This document shows, one piece after another, positions 49,401-61,876 of a DNA stretch of 64,000 nt. Each line of letters starts with the position of its first letter. Position 1 is the stretch's first letter. The notes beneath the pieces were generated by a model that saw only the letters and a program-made list of their open reading frames with translations, had not been told where the DNA came from and searched no databases. A program made the translations under genes and the position numbers. Source of the stretch: Phalacrocorax aristotelis (taxonomy: Eukaryota > Chordata > Aves > Suliformes > Phalacrocoracidae); contig NC_134282.1 in NCBI RefSeq assembly GCF_949628215.1, positions 10,104,223 to 10,168,222 on the forward strand, written 5' to 3'.

Positions 49401-51880
49401 TGAAAATAGAGCACAAAACGTCTATGGTAACAATTCATCAACCCTATAATTTGAAGTGTTTAGTTTATGAAGTTTAAGCTCAGACTAAACACCTTCCTTT
49501 CAGCAGCTTGCATATCTGGTAACAGAGCTGTAATGGAGTCCGACATCCTTCAGTTCCAGTTAAAAGTTCCTGATTGCGAAAACTTTCACTTGTGAGGGGT
49601 GGCAGCCAGCCCAGTTTCTCCATTTGGCGGCACTTAGAGAAAAGGTTACGTACACTTACAGAGTTACTGCAAGCACTGAAAAAGGATATATGCACACTTC
49701 CTCCCACCCCCCGAACATTTCACTCCTGAGATTTATACTTGACACAATTTTTGACAGGTATAAAATCAACTGTACATACAATTTTAAATAAATAGTAACG
49801 TATTCCACTAATTTTACAGCATGCCAGGCAGAGTTCATTAACAGATAAAGACGTCTCCCACCGGAGACCTGGTAATGGACACTAGCTAGTCTGCATTAAT
49901 TTATACAGCATAATAAAACAGGAGGCACACTCAAAGATTTCAGAACAAAAGTTAGAACAAAAATTATTTCAATGACTTTTCCCCATAAATTTGCTTGGGA
50001 ATGAGGAGCACTGCAGTTTAAGAAACCAATGACAAACTAAAGGTGTTCCTGGAGCACTCCTGACCATCTACAGACCCACGTAGCAGTTACACGGAATTCA
50101 GCATCAAATCTGCTTGAGATCTGAGGCTTAGGTGGTAACATGCAAATACCCTTAAAGAGATCTCCAGCTTGCACTTCAACATCCCCTCAATATCTTTGCT
50201 TGCATCTGCTTTGACTTTGATTGACTCTCATTAGAAAGTTAAAAGCTATATAACTCTGAAAATAAGGGACTTCAGAGCATGAACTGCCCTATCAAAGTAA
50301 GGGAACTATTAAAGAGTACAGACAACTATACTTGCTTGTCTAATATTCTATAATTATTTTGTATTACACATGAACTAAGGGAAGGCATATGGTGTGTTGT
50401 TCAAATTACAACTTGATTCATAAACAAAAGACAATAAATTAGATGGAACATGAAACAAAACACATTGAAAGCACCAGCCCTTGAGCCTTAGGTCTAGACA
50501 TTTTTCCCATTTTAATGCTTATTTTTTGTTTCCCATTTTATTCTCACAGGAATGTTTGTAGACAGCATATTTTGTGATGCCACAAATCTGACCCCAGTGT
50601 TTGTCAGCGCTATCAGCATGTTGCCTACCCTGGCTGCACCTAACTAGTATTTCAAAAAAGTACGAAAAGCCTGTGAACTGTTAAACTGAACATAACAGAA
50701 GGAATTGTTTTTAAGTATCTTTTGAAGACGCTGCTTTGCTTGATAGTATTTCTCAGTCTAAAATTCATTCCATTACTTGTGCTGAACAAGTACAGTGCCT
50801 TCGGGAAAGCGTTGACTTTTTTGGGACTTAATATGCCTAATTGTTTACATTGCGTTAAGAAGCTTACTCTGTACATTTGCTTTGGATTTTAGCTCCCTAA
50901 TGCCCGTATGTCTGACCTGTACCAACTATCAAGCTATTCATTAGCCAGAATACTGCTGTTTTCTGAGCTACTGATCAATGACACTGCAGAACAGACTATC
51001 TGCAAAGCCATTACATTAGTTTAATGCGCTTAACATTAGTCTAATAGTTTAGTGAACCTATTGCTAAAAAGAATACACACACAAAAAATTCTCCAAGGAG
51101 AATATACCAAACCCCTAATCACCATGGGGGAAAAATCTTGAACAGGAATTCCTTCTGAATGCTGGGAATGCTTTCCCTGGTCGCCTCAGAAGTTTCAACA
51201 TATCCCATGATCAGTGCAATTATTCTCTAGCTGAATCTTTACAGCATTTAATAACAGATGAACATGTGGCCACAGCAACATTCCCACAGACATCCAGGAA
51301 TAAAGCAGGCAAAGACCTATGCTACAGTTTGGTGCTCCAAATGTTGAGGGAAAATAACTAGCAGAAAGAGTTTTCTGTCTGATTCATATGATTGTAGACA
51401 CAATCTGCCCCTCACCATAAGGTGCATTTAATGTTTCTTTTTCCCAAGGATATTTATTATTCGTACTACTTCTTCCCCAAAGCTATTCCTCCAGCACCTG
51501 CAGGAGAGGTGCCATGTGAACACTTTCCACCAGTGATCTGCAAAAGGGTGCTCCACCTTACATAAACAAGTCCTGCTTCACAGAACAAGACCAATTTTCT
51601 GTTCAGACCTCATTTCTAGCAAAGTTTTTCACTTTTGAAGCAGCAAGTTTTAACTTTCTTAATTTGTTCCTCTTGTGAATAGGAGAGGGAAAGGAAAGCA
51701 ACCAGGAATAATTCTCAACAGCTGCTCAAAACTCTAACACAAAAGACTCCAGAGACATTTCTTTATGCAAGAGAAATACTTGGCATTTGTATTTGTAAAA
51801 GAAATGTTAAAGGAAGCTAAAAGCGTTGGGCTACAAATTATTCATCACCTGAAGTCATACCTACATCAGTCATCTGCCAG

Positions 51881-51902
51881 TTCAGTATGTATTCAGTATG
51901 TA
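51881..51902. repeat. 11-base tandem duplication
   Basis: TTCAGTATGTA occurs twice head to tail, followed by a partial third unit (TTCTG). Confidence 0.9.
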
Positions 51903-54900
51903 TTCTGTCTATGCTCAGTGGAAAAAATGTAGGCACAACTGAGATGAATTGCACAACTCTCTTTGAAAGGCTGTAAAATAATCTTATTGATCTTTGGAAC
52001 ATCTTAATGCTCTGAAGAAGTGTGGGTCACATTCAATCTGTGCCAACAGAAGGTCCATCCTGTGACAGCTTTTGAAAACAATATTACTGTAATTAAGTTG
52101 TGGAAGAGTTCTGAAAAAGCCTGGGTCATTTCCCTGCCTCTAAAAACTCTTTTTAGGAGCAGCTTCACGTCATGAAGACTTAACTGCAGGTTGCTGTTAA
52201 CTTTCAGTCAGAATTAAATTCAAAAGCGTGAGAAATAGAGCAGTAGCTACATGTCCCACAGATATCACATGTGCAGTGCATTCACAGAACTGCCAAATCT
52301 AAAAATTTCTTCTTCATGTTTCCAGAGATCATCATTGTGAAATCCTGTTTTCCCAATAAATGCATTTTTAAAGCCAACCTCACACTGACATTCTAGTTTT
52401 CATTTTCTCCATTTATTTTAAAAAAAAAATCATTAATTCAGCTAAAAATTAAACACAAAAATTGTTTAAAACTAGAACCCAATACACTCTCATTTGGATA
52501 CATATTTTCTTCTCTCCCTCCATGTGTTTTTTCACATCTGCATACCGCCTGCTCCCAGCCAGACACAGACATACTGAATCAATGTTCTCCCAGCATCTGT
52601 GGCCAGGCTGGAGCTGAAGAGCACTGGAAATCTCAGGGAAGTCCAGCCCACAGAGGTTTGAATAAACTGAAACCATCGCAAAACGCTGGCTGATTATTCA
52701 GAACAAAACAGCTGACGTTCACTCATCACGATGAAACGTGCAGTAAATGCTAATGCATCAGGGAAAGCAGAATAGTTCTGAACAGCTCTTTCCTTTCCAA
52801 GCATAGCAGAGCTAAATGCCAATAGTCATACTAGATACTAGCAGTGTATGTTCTCAAAATACCTTGCAAAGCATTTAGCATCATGGGTTATGTCTGACTC
52901 TGAAGAGAGCTGAGCTCATAGAAATCCTTCCCTGAAAAATCTCACCAGTGCAAGGTCCAAAATAGCAAAGATTCAAGTAAAGTCCATTTGTTCCATCATT
53001 CAATCGACCAAAGCTGTATGAAAACTGGAAGAAAATAATAGTGCGGAAAGCATTTGGTTGATTTTAAAAGTCAAACTATTTAAAACCAAAGCAGAAAAAT
53101 ATGCGGCCTCAGTAAACACACTACTAGGGGAAAAATGTTTTCTGTTAAGCGTAATCATGTCAATATAGTATTGACATTTACCTTATTGTTTCATTTTTAT
53201 CTTATGCTAACTTGGGCCTAAGGAAGAAGTATAAAGCGGTAAATGTGATGAATAAAAATGAATGAAAAAAAGGAGGAAAAAGAATAAGTAAAATGTTATT
53301 TAAAAAAAAGCAGCATAGTTTGAGATTTCAGATATCTCCCTCCCATCCTTCCTCTCCCACCAACCCCCAGCAGGAGGGAGCTCATTGGCATGGCACTCCT
53401 GGCACCCGCGTGTCTTGCTCACACTCCTCCTTGCTTTGCTCCCTTGGTCTCTGCATTACTGAAAGCGCCGTGCCCGCAGTCCCTGCGACCAGGCAGTGCT
53501 ACCAGCCACGGACACACAGCCAGCTGAGCCCAGGCAAGTAACACAGATTGCACTGGAGGCTCTTCTGGAGCCCATGTCTGTGTACCAGAGACCTGATTTG
53601 TGCTGCCAAATGTTCCTCTCCAGGAGCAGCAGTGCTGCATCTCTGCGCACACCTGCCTGCGGTGGGTACCGCAGCCCCTCCACCCAGAGGGCAGCATGTC
53701 CTGCAGCAGAACCAGCAACATTTTCTTCTACACTCCTTAAGCAGCTTCTGCTTCCAAGTTTGGGGTTTTTTTTTTTAAAGTTAATTTTGTTAAACTCGCT
53801 GGGGTTGGAGTACAAGAAAATAAAATCGCCTTTCTTGTTCTTTTTCTTTTACAGAAAGAAAAAAAGATTTTCCTGCCCTGCAATGAATTTTTCACGTCTT
53901 TAAAAAGTAGATTTCTTACAAGTCTCCGAGATGGCCATTACTGAGCTATAATCACACTAGTAAACCCTACCTACGTGCCTTTGAACATCCATTTTATCAT
54001 TAAAGCTCCATATATTACATGACAAAGATAGAACAGATCAGTTTGTACTGCAGTATATTTCATGTGTAAAATGCAGCTCAAGTATCAATCCAACAGTGTC
54101 AAACTGCATCTACAAATGCAAGCGTAATGCGATGGTACGGTAATTCGCAGCTTTGGATACTGTCTAACTTTCTAACAGTCTAATCGTAACCATGAAGTGC
54201 TTTAGGGATTTGTGAGCTAAAATTTGCCCTGAAATGCAGTCCGGGCGATCCCAGGGCCACGTGTTAGAATAGGAAAATGGTAAGTTTTCATGTAGTGGTT
54301 GTTTTGTCATTGTTATTTTAAAGGCAACTTCTGACCTTCAACAATTTCCCACAGACTAAACATGAGGCTTTCTTAGAGCCCTTTACATTTTATTTCTTTC
54401 AGAGCTGCAAGTATTGAAACTGAATGTAGTGAAAAGAACTTTCACTACAAAACCATAATCTTAACGCAAATATTAAATCTTCCTTACAGTTTGAAAAAAA
54501 TAAATAAGTATTTAGGTATTTCTTCTATAAATCCTTATAAAAGGGATTTTTTGTGTTCTTACTTTACCTTTATTACTCATTTACTGCTGACTGAACATAA
54601 GGGTTTTGAAGATGGTAACTGTATGCATCAATTTGATCTCTTTTGTAGCCAACCTGCCTTTTCCAAGGGATAACCAGGAGTATCTCTCTATGGTACTTTC
54701 AGAGTCTATCTGCTGGCCAGAGTAACACATCTATTTTCAGTGGGAAATACACTCTTCATTCTCAGTAAGTTAGTGCCTAGGATGAATGTACACAGGTTTT
54801 AGCCTCAGAATAATTCCGAGAAATGTTGCAATATCAAACACACTTAAGCATTAAGGGCCTAGATTTGCAATAACTGATTGTTAGTGTTTATTAATTGAAG

Positions 54901-56378
54901 GTTCATTACAGAGACATTTATTATGTTTTGTAACACCCACAGCACCCAGCTGGTTCCAGTGCTGCTGCAGAATTCCTGAACGGTCTCCAGCAAAAGACTC
55001 AAGATTCTCAAGCCAAAGCTGAAGTGGCTTCAATGTACTTGCAATTGCAATAAAGCAACTGAGTCCATGACGCTCACCAGCTCTGTGGCTCAGGTTTCTC
55101 CATTACAGCAAAGCCAGTCCCCATACTTCTCACTGGATATCTTGAAGTGAAAACTATCCACAACTATAATTCGCTAAATCCTGTAAAAAAATAATTGCTT
55201 ACTCTAATAGTGCAAACTAAGCAAATAACTCTCAGACCACTTCTCTAAATGCTAAATAGGTTCCAAGACTCTGCATTTTGCCGACGGGAAAATGAAGACA
55301 GGAATGTGAAGTGACGTGCTGCTTTGCACAGATCAAGTGAAAAAGGCAAGCCTGAATGTCAGTACCTGCTGAGTTCCAGGCAGTTTTCACTCTCACTACT
55401 CACACCACTTTGTGACCCAATCAGTTACAAAAGCATTTTAGAAAGTTCTAATGTGTAAAAACATCAAACAAGCTGCAAGAGAATCCACAGCCATTGCCAA
55501 TAACTAATACAACTGAGTAAAATACTGAGAACATTAACAAGGCTGAAAACGCTGCTATGATTTGACCAAGGACTGGCCAAGAAGGATTGATCACAAACTA
55601 CGTAGAAATAGTCTCAGAATGCGAACGGTATCAGATATTAAAGATCCATCTGGAAACTACATAAAAATAGCCCTTATTTTTAAGTAATTCTTGTGATTAG
55701 CAACCAGCTTTTCTTGTCTCAGCTCACAACAGGCTAGGATCCTTCTGTAAGCTTCTTGTAACATTTTCATCCAAGACATAATGTGCAATTATCACCGAAT
55801 TCCACATCCCTTACACTCTCAGGGATGCGGCAGGGAACAGGAGCTGTACGTGCGCAGCAAGTGCAGCCTTCCAGAAAGGCTGTTGGGGAGGCCACACAGG
55901 TAGCGCTGCACAGGAAAGGTGGGCAGTCACCAGATCCTGGGAAGAAAGGGTTCCTTGGAAGCCTGTGTTAAGTGTGTTATTTTGGGGCTTCATCCAGCTT
56001 TCATAGGAGTCAATGGAAATTGTCCCCGGGGTGAACCACATACCTGCAACGCAATTTACACATACAAGAGGGGTTTTCACCCTTAGTAAGCACTACAAAA
56101 CTGCCAGCTTTTAAGTCCAGTGGGATTTAATCTAAATATAAAGTAATTCTGAGTGACATAGACAATACATCTAATTTTGAAATAAAAATACTTCAAAATT
56201 TTACAAGATTTTTTAAAAAATTGTAAAATACATTACAGAAGATATAAGTTCTACAAAAACAAAACAGAAGAGTCAACACCAGAAGGAGTTTTACTTCAAG
56301 CCACAAAGAGGCAAGTATGAAATTATCACAGCCTGTATTTAAGTGGAAACTTTGAGTTCCTAAGAAACTTTATCCCTT

Positions 56379-56462
56379 CTGTAACCCTGCCATGAGCAGG
56401 AACTTTTATTGTCATCCCTGCTGTAATCCTGCCACAACCAGAAACTTTTACTGTTTTTCCAG
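56379..56462. repeat. Imperfect 42-base tandem repeat, two units
   Basis: Two adjacent units start CTGTAACCCTGCCATGAGCA and CTGTAATCCTGCCACAACCA. Both continue with GAACTTTTA or GAAACTTTTA and end in a pyrimidine-rich CCTG or CCAG. They match at roughly three quarters of positions. Flanking AAACTTT segments hint at further worn units on both sides. Confidence 0.75.
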
Positions 56463-57818
56463 AGACTGAATTCTTTCTGGTTAGAAACCTAAATTCTGGC
56501 TTTAGGTCCCTAAGCAAGTTTATTCTAGAGGTGATCACAAAACCAATGTTAAAGTGGAGAGCACAGCAAAGTACTTTGCTGGCAGCCACTTCCAGAAACA
56601 AACCGGCCATTAATTACAGCAGCCCTATGACAGAACACAGCTCTGATTTCACTCCTGCAGTGGCCTCCTCATATCCAGGAGGGGACAGCCACCCAGCTGG
56701 GGACTTACCTCAGCCCCAGGGGCACAAGTTCTCCCCATCATACTTTCTAGTTGCTGCTGGGAGAGAAGAATGTCACCTCCTGCCAGGCAGGGACCCCCGG
56801 CACAGCTGCAGGAGGCTGGCTCCCACAGGGGAGCAGGGAAGAGAAAACATTCTCAGCTTCTTCAGCGAGCCCATAGACCTAGGTCCTCAATGTCTGAACC
56901 TTTTCTTAGCACCGTCTCAAATGCTGCTCTCAGTATCTTGTCATAAAGTGTAGCCACAAGCAGCAGACACTGCCTCGCTGGAGCCGCACACAGGTCTCCT
57001 GCCCATCCAGCCCTAGGGCTTCTCTCCTTGGATAGCCCATCTCTGATATTTTTCTGTGCTCGTGCCTGTAAATCAGACGTTTTCTGCATTTAGTTCCTTT
57101 GCTACTTAAATAAAAAGCACAAAAGGCCTGATAGTCATTAGTCAGTGGATTTGCACCAGGAGTGGGTTTGACCCAGTGTGTGTTCCCAGGCTTTGCTACC
57201 CTCCACCCAGCCTCCCGAGGATCCTTTCCCAGATATCTGCCTGCTGCAAAGGGCCTGTGTGACCAAACAGCTCAGCAAGATTAGCACTTCCTTTTGTCAC
57301 ATTTTTAGATCAGAAATGAGAACTAGATCCCAGTCAACCATCAAAGCCAAGAAAACTACTATCTCTGGGAACGAGCTGATGTTTTAGACATGTCACTCAG
57401 ACTCCCTGGCTTGTCTTGGTCTTGAAATAAAAGTTGTTTTTAAAACAACATCTGGAAATGTAACACAGCCTCCTAATGACTCTGTGTTATGCCAGGCACC
57501 TACAAACAATTAAAACACAACCTATCTGTGCAAGTGGAAGAGTCTCTCTCCTCCTAGCACATTTCCACAGGCTCAGGAAGAAAACCCCCAAGGGATGTTC
57601 TGGGCTCCCCTCCACAGCAGGGCAAGGAGAGGGCAGTAAGATGCAGACAGACCCCCAGCAGCTTCACTCCCACATGAGGACGCAGCGGCCTCTCACAGGT
57701 GTTCGTGCGCTGGCCGGCCAGCACAGCCTCAGCTCGTGCCTCACACTCACCGCCGTGTGTCAGCAATGGGCCTGTACCAGCTTTGCAGTCACAGGCGAGG
57801 AACTTCTACCACACGCAT

Positions 57819-57895
57819 ATAGAATCGTAGAATCATTTAGGTTGGAAAAGACCCTTAAGATCATCAAGTCCAAGCGTAAACCAAACGCTGCCTAG
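57819..57895 (-). mobile_element. CR1 3' tail remnant, minus strand
   Basis: ATAGAATCGTAGAATCATTT, then AGGTTGGAAAAGACC, CTTAAGATCATCAAGTCCAA and GCGTAAACCAAACGCTGCC is the reversed CR1 tail and adjoining 3'UTR. Only about 75 bases remain. Confidence 0.9.
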
Positions 57896-60800
57896 TCTGG
57901 CTGGGCACTTCCAGGCAGAGGGCAGCGGTACTGAGCAGGCCACGGAGCTGGAGCAGAAGGAGCTGCGCGCTGCTGCAGTGGGGAGGGCCGACACCGCTGT
58001 GACTAGCTCCAGCCGGGCTTGGCAACAGCCAGATAAGGGGATGCCAACATAATCCCTCCAGGTTGTGCTCTAATACAATATGATTTGCTGGTAAAGACAA
58101 GCCATCAGAATGGTGGCAAAGGTCCCTGTGCCCCGTACCGAAAGGGGAGCTGAGCATCAGCAGCCCCAGAGAGCGGCACTGCCACCGCAGGGTCGCTGCA
58201 CAGCGCCCAAGCCACTGTCCCACAGGGCCCTGGCACCCTCCGCTCCCCTCTTCAGCCTTCGCTTTTCAGAGCCCTCACACGAGTACAGATGTATCCTGTA
58301 CGAGGAAGAGAGAAAATGCTCCTTTCCGTTTTGTTTAGACTGGTTTTATTTCAAACCAGGAGCAAGCTGTGTTTTCCATGCTGCAGAGTGAAGGGCCTGT
58401 GTGTTTGCACGGGCGCATCCCAGAGCTCTCGAGCTTCCTGAAAGGATTGGTGCATCCAAGGAGCTCCAGCAGTGCAGAAACATTTTGGCAAAACCTGGGT
58501 GCCCTGCTAATGTGGCAGGCATAACAGGAGTGAGTGTACTTGACAGAGAAAATACTGCTGGTAATTGACAGAAGCTTAAAACAGGCTGTTTCACCTTCAC
58601 CACAGAGCATCACTGGAGAGGTTATGGTTTTGCATTTTCACCAGAAGTTTTAAGCTTGATCATGACCTGGATTACCCGGAAGTTCTGGGGTTGAATCACA
58701 TAACTTGGATCCCTGTGCAAAATTACTGTTTGAGATTTGTAAATGAAATTAAGAAAAAAAATTGGAAGGCAGGAAAGTTATGTCCCAATGAAAATACATT
58801 TCACATGTCACCTCCACATTGCACCTCTAACTTCAAATTACTCAAAAATTTTAAAGCTGTTTCAGAACGCACATTTAAACACACAGATGTGCCTTCCCAC
58901 GCCTCCCATTTGCTCCACAGAGAGCTCCCAAACCCAGAGGTTTTATTTGAAGCCAAGAAGCCCTCCAGAGTTATGTCCCAGCCAGCGTTCCCACCTCTGT
59001 ACCTAATGCTCTTGGGGGTTGCTCAGGTGGCTGTTTCACTGCGGTTACTTTGTATTAAGATAAAAGAAAAACATTTCCCTGGGCCTTTTGCCTTGCGTAA
59101 CCTCCTGTTTCGAAGTAGACTGTTGTCATTTGGCGGCATTAGTTGCCAGAGTTCTTCTGAAATTAAGCATGTAATTATTTAAAAAGACAAATGCTCTTTC
59201 TGCTCTATATGCTATAAACAAGCTATCACAGCAAAGCATGCAATAACTCCTATCTGTGAAAAAACTCCCCATAATAGCCCCTCTTATTTCCATTGAGATC
59301 TAGGGCCTAAATTTTTTTTCAGTAGAAATCTCTTACCACTAATATGAAATAATGGGTACGCCAGACTATAAAAACAGTGACAGGAAAAAAAGCGCAATAT
59401 GTTTACAACTTTTTTCTCTGTTTAACAAAACCACTTCCTGTTTGCTCTTGCCCTGCAGAAGCATCCTGAGCAGTAAAGATGAACGCAAGCAGCTGACCGA
59501 CCACAGGACAGACCTGCAGGAGCCTGCAGCCAGCAGGTACAGCACTTCCCTGCACAGGGCCCAGGAACAGCATGAAAATGGACGAAACAAAACGGAGTCT
59601 CACACAGGAAAAAAAGTCAGATGGTATTTCTGGACAGACAGATTTATCAAGACGACCTTTTTGCTGGAAAGCAAAGCAAAACTATGGTCTTCCAGTAGCA
59701 GTCAAGAGACACAAACAAGAAAACAGAACATGCTATGGATTTGAAAACATTCATGTTAAAGGAAGTGTGACTCCCATTAGAGCCATTAGCAGGAAGAACA
59801 CCATCACTAGCAAACATCAGCGCAGTACAGATAAATTTAACTGCCATATTAAGGGACTAACAAAACACCCAGACCCACAGGACACCAACAGGTCTACAGA
59901 ACTCCTTGGATCAGCCAGCGAACTTCACTAAAACAGCAAGAGTTACATCAGGAAATTTTGACCTGCTTGTTGGCTTCAAGCACAACTAACAAGTATTTCA
60001 GCTGCACCAGATTTCCCAGCGCAGCCTGCAACTCAGGAGGAGGATCTGTTGACTTTGCTCTCGCTCCTATCTGGTTTTCCAAAAAGCCTGCCCTGTAAGC
60101 AGAGCCACAATACCCCATGTATACACAAGGGATACAGAAGCATCTCAGAATGCACTGTGAAAAACACATTGTCATGATTATGTGAGCTTGTGTCTAAGGG
60201 CTTAAAATAATACAGGAAGATTTTAATATGGTGCTATTGTAAGGAAATACCTTTTAGTGTCTTAATCCTATTTTTAGCTGTTGGGAAGCTGATGTGTATT
60301 GAAGGACTTTTTTTATTATTATTTGCACTTCACATGAAATTGCTCCCTGGCTTATATGTCTGCGACTTCAAACATCTGTTGTAGTTCTCCATTACTGGGA
60401 TCTAATTGCCGTAACCCTTATTTCTAGCCTCTGAGGTTTAAGGCAGACTGATTTCTGGTAGATTCTGCCCTCTGAAAGCTCCCTGACCTCCTGCCTTCAG
60501 CTATTCTGCCTGGGCTATGCTCAGTTGGCAGCTAGAGCTTCTCTCCCAGGGCTGTCCCCTTTGAGGACAGCAGTTGCTGCAGATGTTTGGTCTTGCTTCT
60601 CAGCCCTTATAAACTTTTTGTCCTTTACAGATTCTTTGCAGTTCCTTCAAGGGTTCTACCCTAGGAACACTAGGCCAGAGACCTGACAAGATACCAATGC
60701 TTCCCTGCCTTGATTATTAACTTTAAGAGAAAATGCCAGCCACAAACAACATTTTTCTGTTACTGCTATGTTTAGTATCCTAAGGGGTGATACATGAAAA

Positions 60801-61259
60801 AACATACAGTGCTGAAAAACAGGAGGCCAGATATATACTACATAAACCATGCTGTAAATTAACACCTTTAAATTTTGATGGAACTCCGTGACACTTGCAA
60901 CTTAGTAAGATTATTTGTACCCCTCCCCCTGACTAAAAAAAAAAAAAAAATATCTAAACAAAACAGAAGTACAAACTAAACATAAGTGGTCACAGGCAAA
61001 CAGAAGGGAAAGGGCCCTCCCAGATCACCAAACATTGTGCTGTGGCACACAGCCTTACACCAGTATATTTCAAGAGGAAACACCTCATCTTCTGAACAGC
61101 AAAAAAACCCTACCTGATAAAACCAAGCTGAAGTGCCAGGAACTTAACTCCAGTTCAGTGGGACACAATTCCCACGAAAGCTCAGGTTACTCAATGTCTT
61201 CAAGTATTAGTCCCTTAAAATCATTCAGAGTAATTACTTCAGAAATGGTAGATGCCCTT

Positions 61260-61299
61260 AAATATCAAAGAAATTAGATTCTCAAATATCAAAGAAATT
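61260..61299. repeat. 16-base direct repeat with 24-base period
   Basis: AAATATCAAAGAAATT is repeated exactly at 61260-61275 and 61284-61299, separated by AGATTCTC. Confidence 0.92.
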
Positions 61300-61845
61300 C
61301 CAAGTGAAAAATGGCAGATGTGCTGAGAAAAATCTGAAACACCAGTTGAACCACTGCATGAAGTCTAGTAAAGAGAAGGCAGTCATATCTGCCTGTACTC
61401 ACACCTCGCCGCAGACTTGGCAGGAAAACATGAGGTAGAAATAGGAAATAGTATTACTAATATCCCTTTCAATGTCATTTGCACTTACCAGTGATGACTT
61501 AGCTTCTTAGCCCCTTCTTGGCTTAGCCCCTTGCTCATCATTCCACATTCTTTATTAACAATTTTTAGGCAAAGCATTTTAAACATCCATTAAAACCACT
61601 TGAAGAGGCTTTCAGACCCTACAAAGGTTTGTGCTAGCTGTGAATAAAAAAGTGAAGCCTGTGCAGATGCGGACACAGACCAGACTACGGATGCTGAGAA
61701 GATCTGGGGAAGGAAAGCAAGTCTTCCAGCAACTTCAGCCTGCTCCTTGACCTGCTCTTCTCCACTCCCTTCTATCTCACCTTGTATCAATACCACCAGG
61801 CAAATTTAGAGAGAAATGGATTTTCAAGAATATATTAAAATATTT

Positions 61846-61876
61846 GTCACATTAAATTAAACAAGGTCACATTAAA
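61846..61876. repeat. 11-base direct repeat with 20-base period
   Basis: GTCACATTAAA occurs at 61846-61856 and again at 61866-61876, with ATTAAACAA-type sequence between. It is a slippage-type duplication. Confidence 0.85.

Larger units (their letters stand above)
41346..57818. other. Long non-coding stretch upstream of AADAC
   Basis: About 16 kb without any exon I can support. In particular, none of the hallmark motifs of AADAC paralogues (HGGG, GDSAGG) or of P2Y-type receptors appears in any frame. The region 41.4-45.1 kb is relatively GC-rich, with a G-run cluster at 43462-43493. Beyond 45.2 kb it is AT-rich. Minor items are a T-run at 43677-43691, a CpG cluster at 48674-48731, an 11-base duplication at 51881-51902 and a 42-base tandem repeat at 56379-56462. 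Confidence 0.5.

Noticed and set aside
41346-57818. AADAC paralogue (AADACL2-like) or P2Y receptor exons expected near this locus
   Set aside because: I searched the translated frames for HGGG, GDSAGG, DRY-type and NPxxY motifs and found none. If present they lie beyond the window.
58691-59182. 163-codon plus-strand open frame
   Set aside because: No recognisable motif, no splice-site context, AT-rich intergenic setting.
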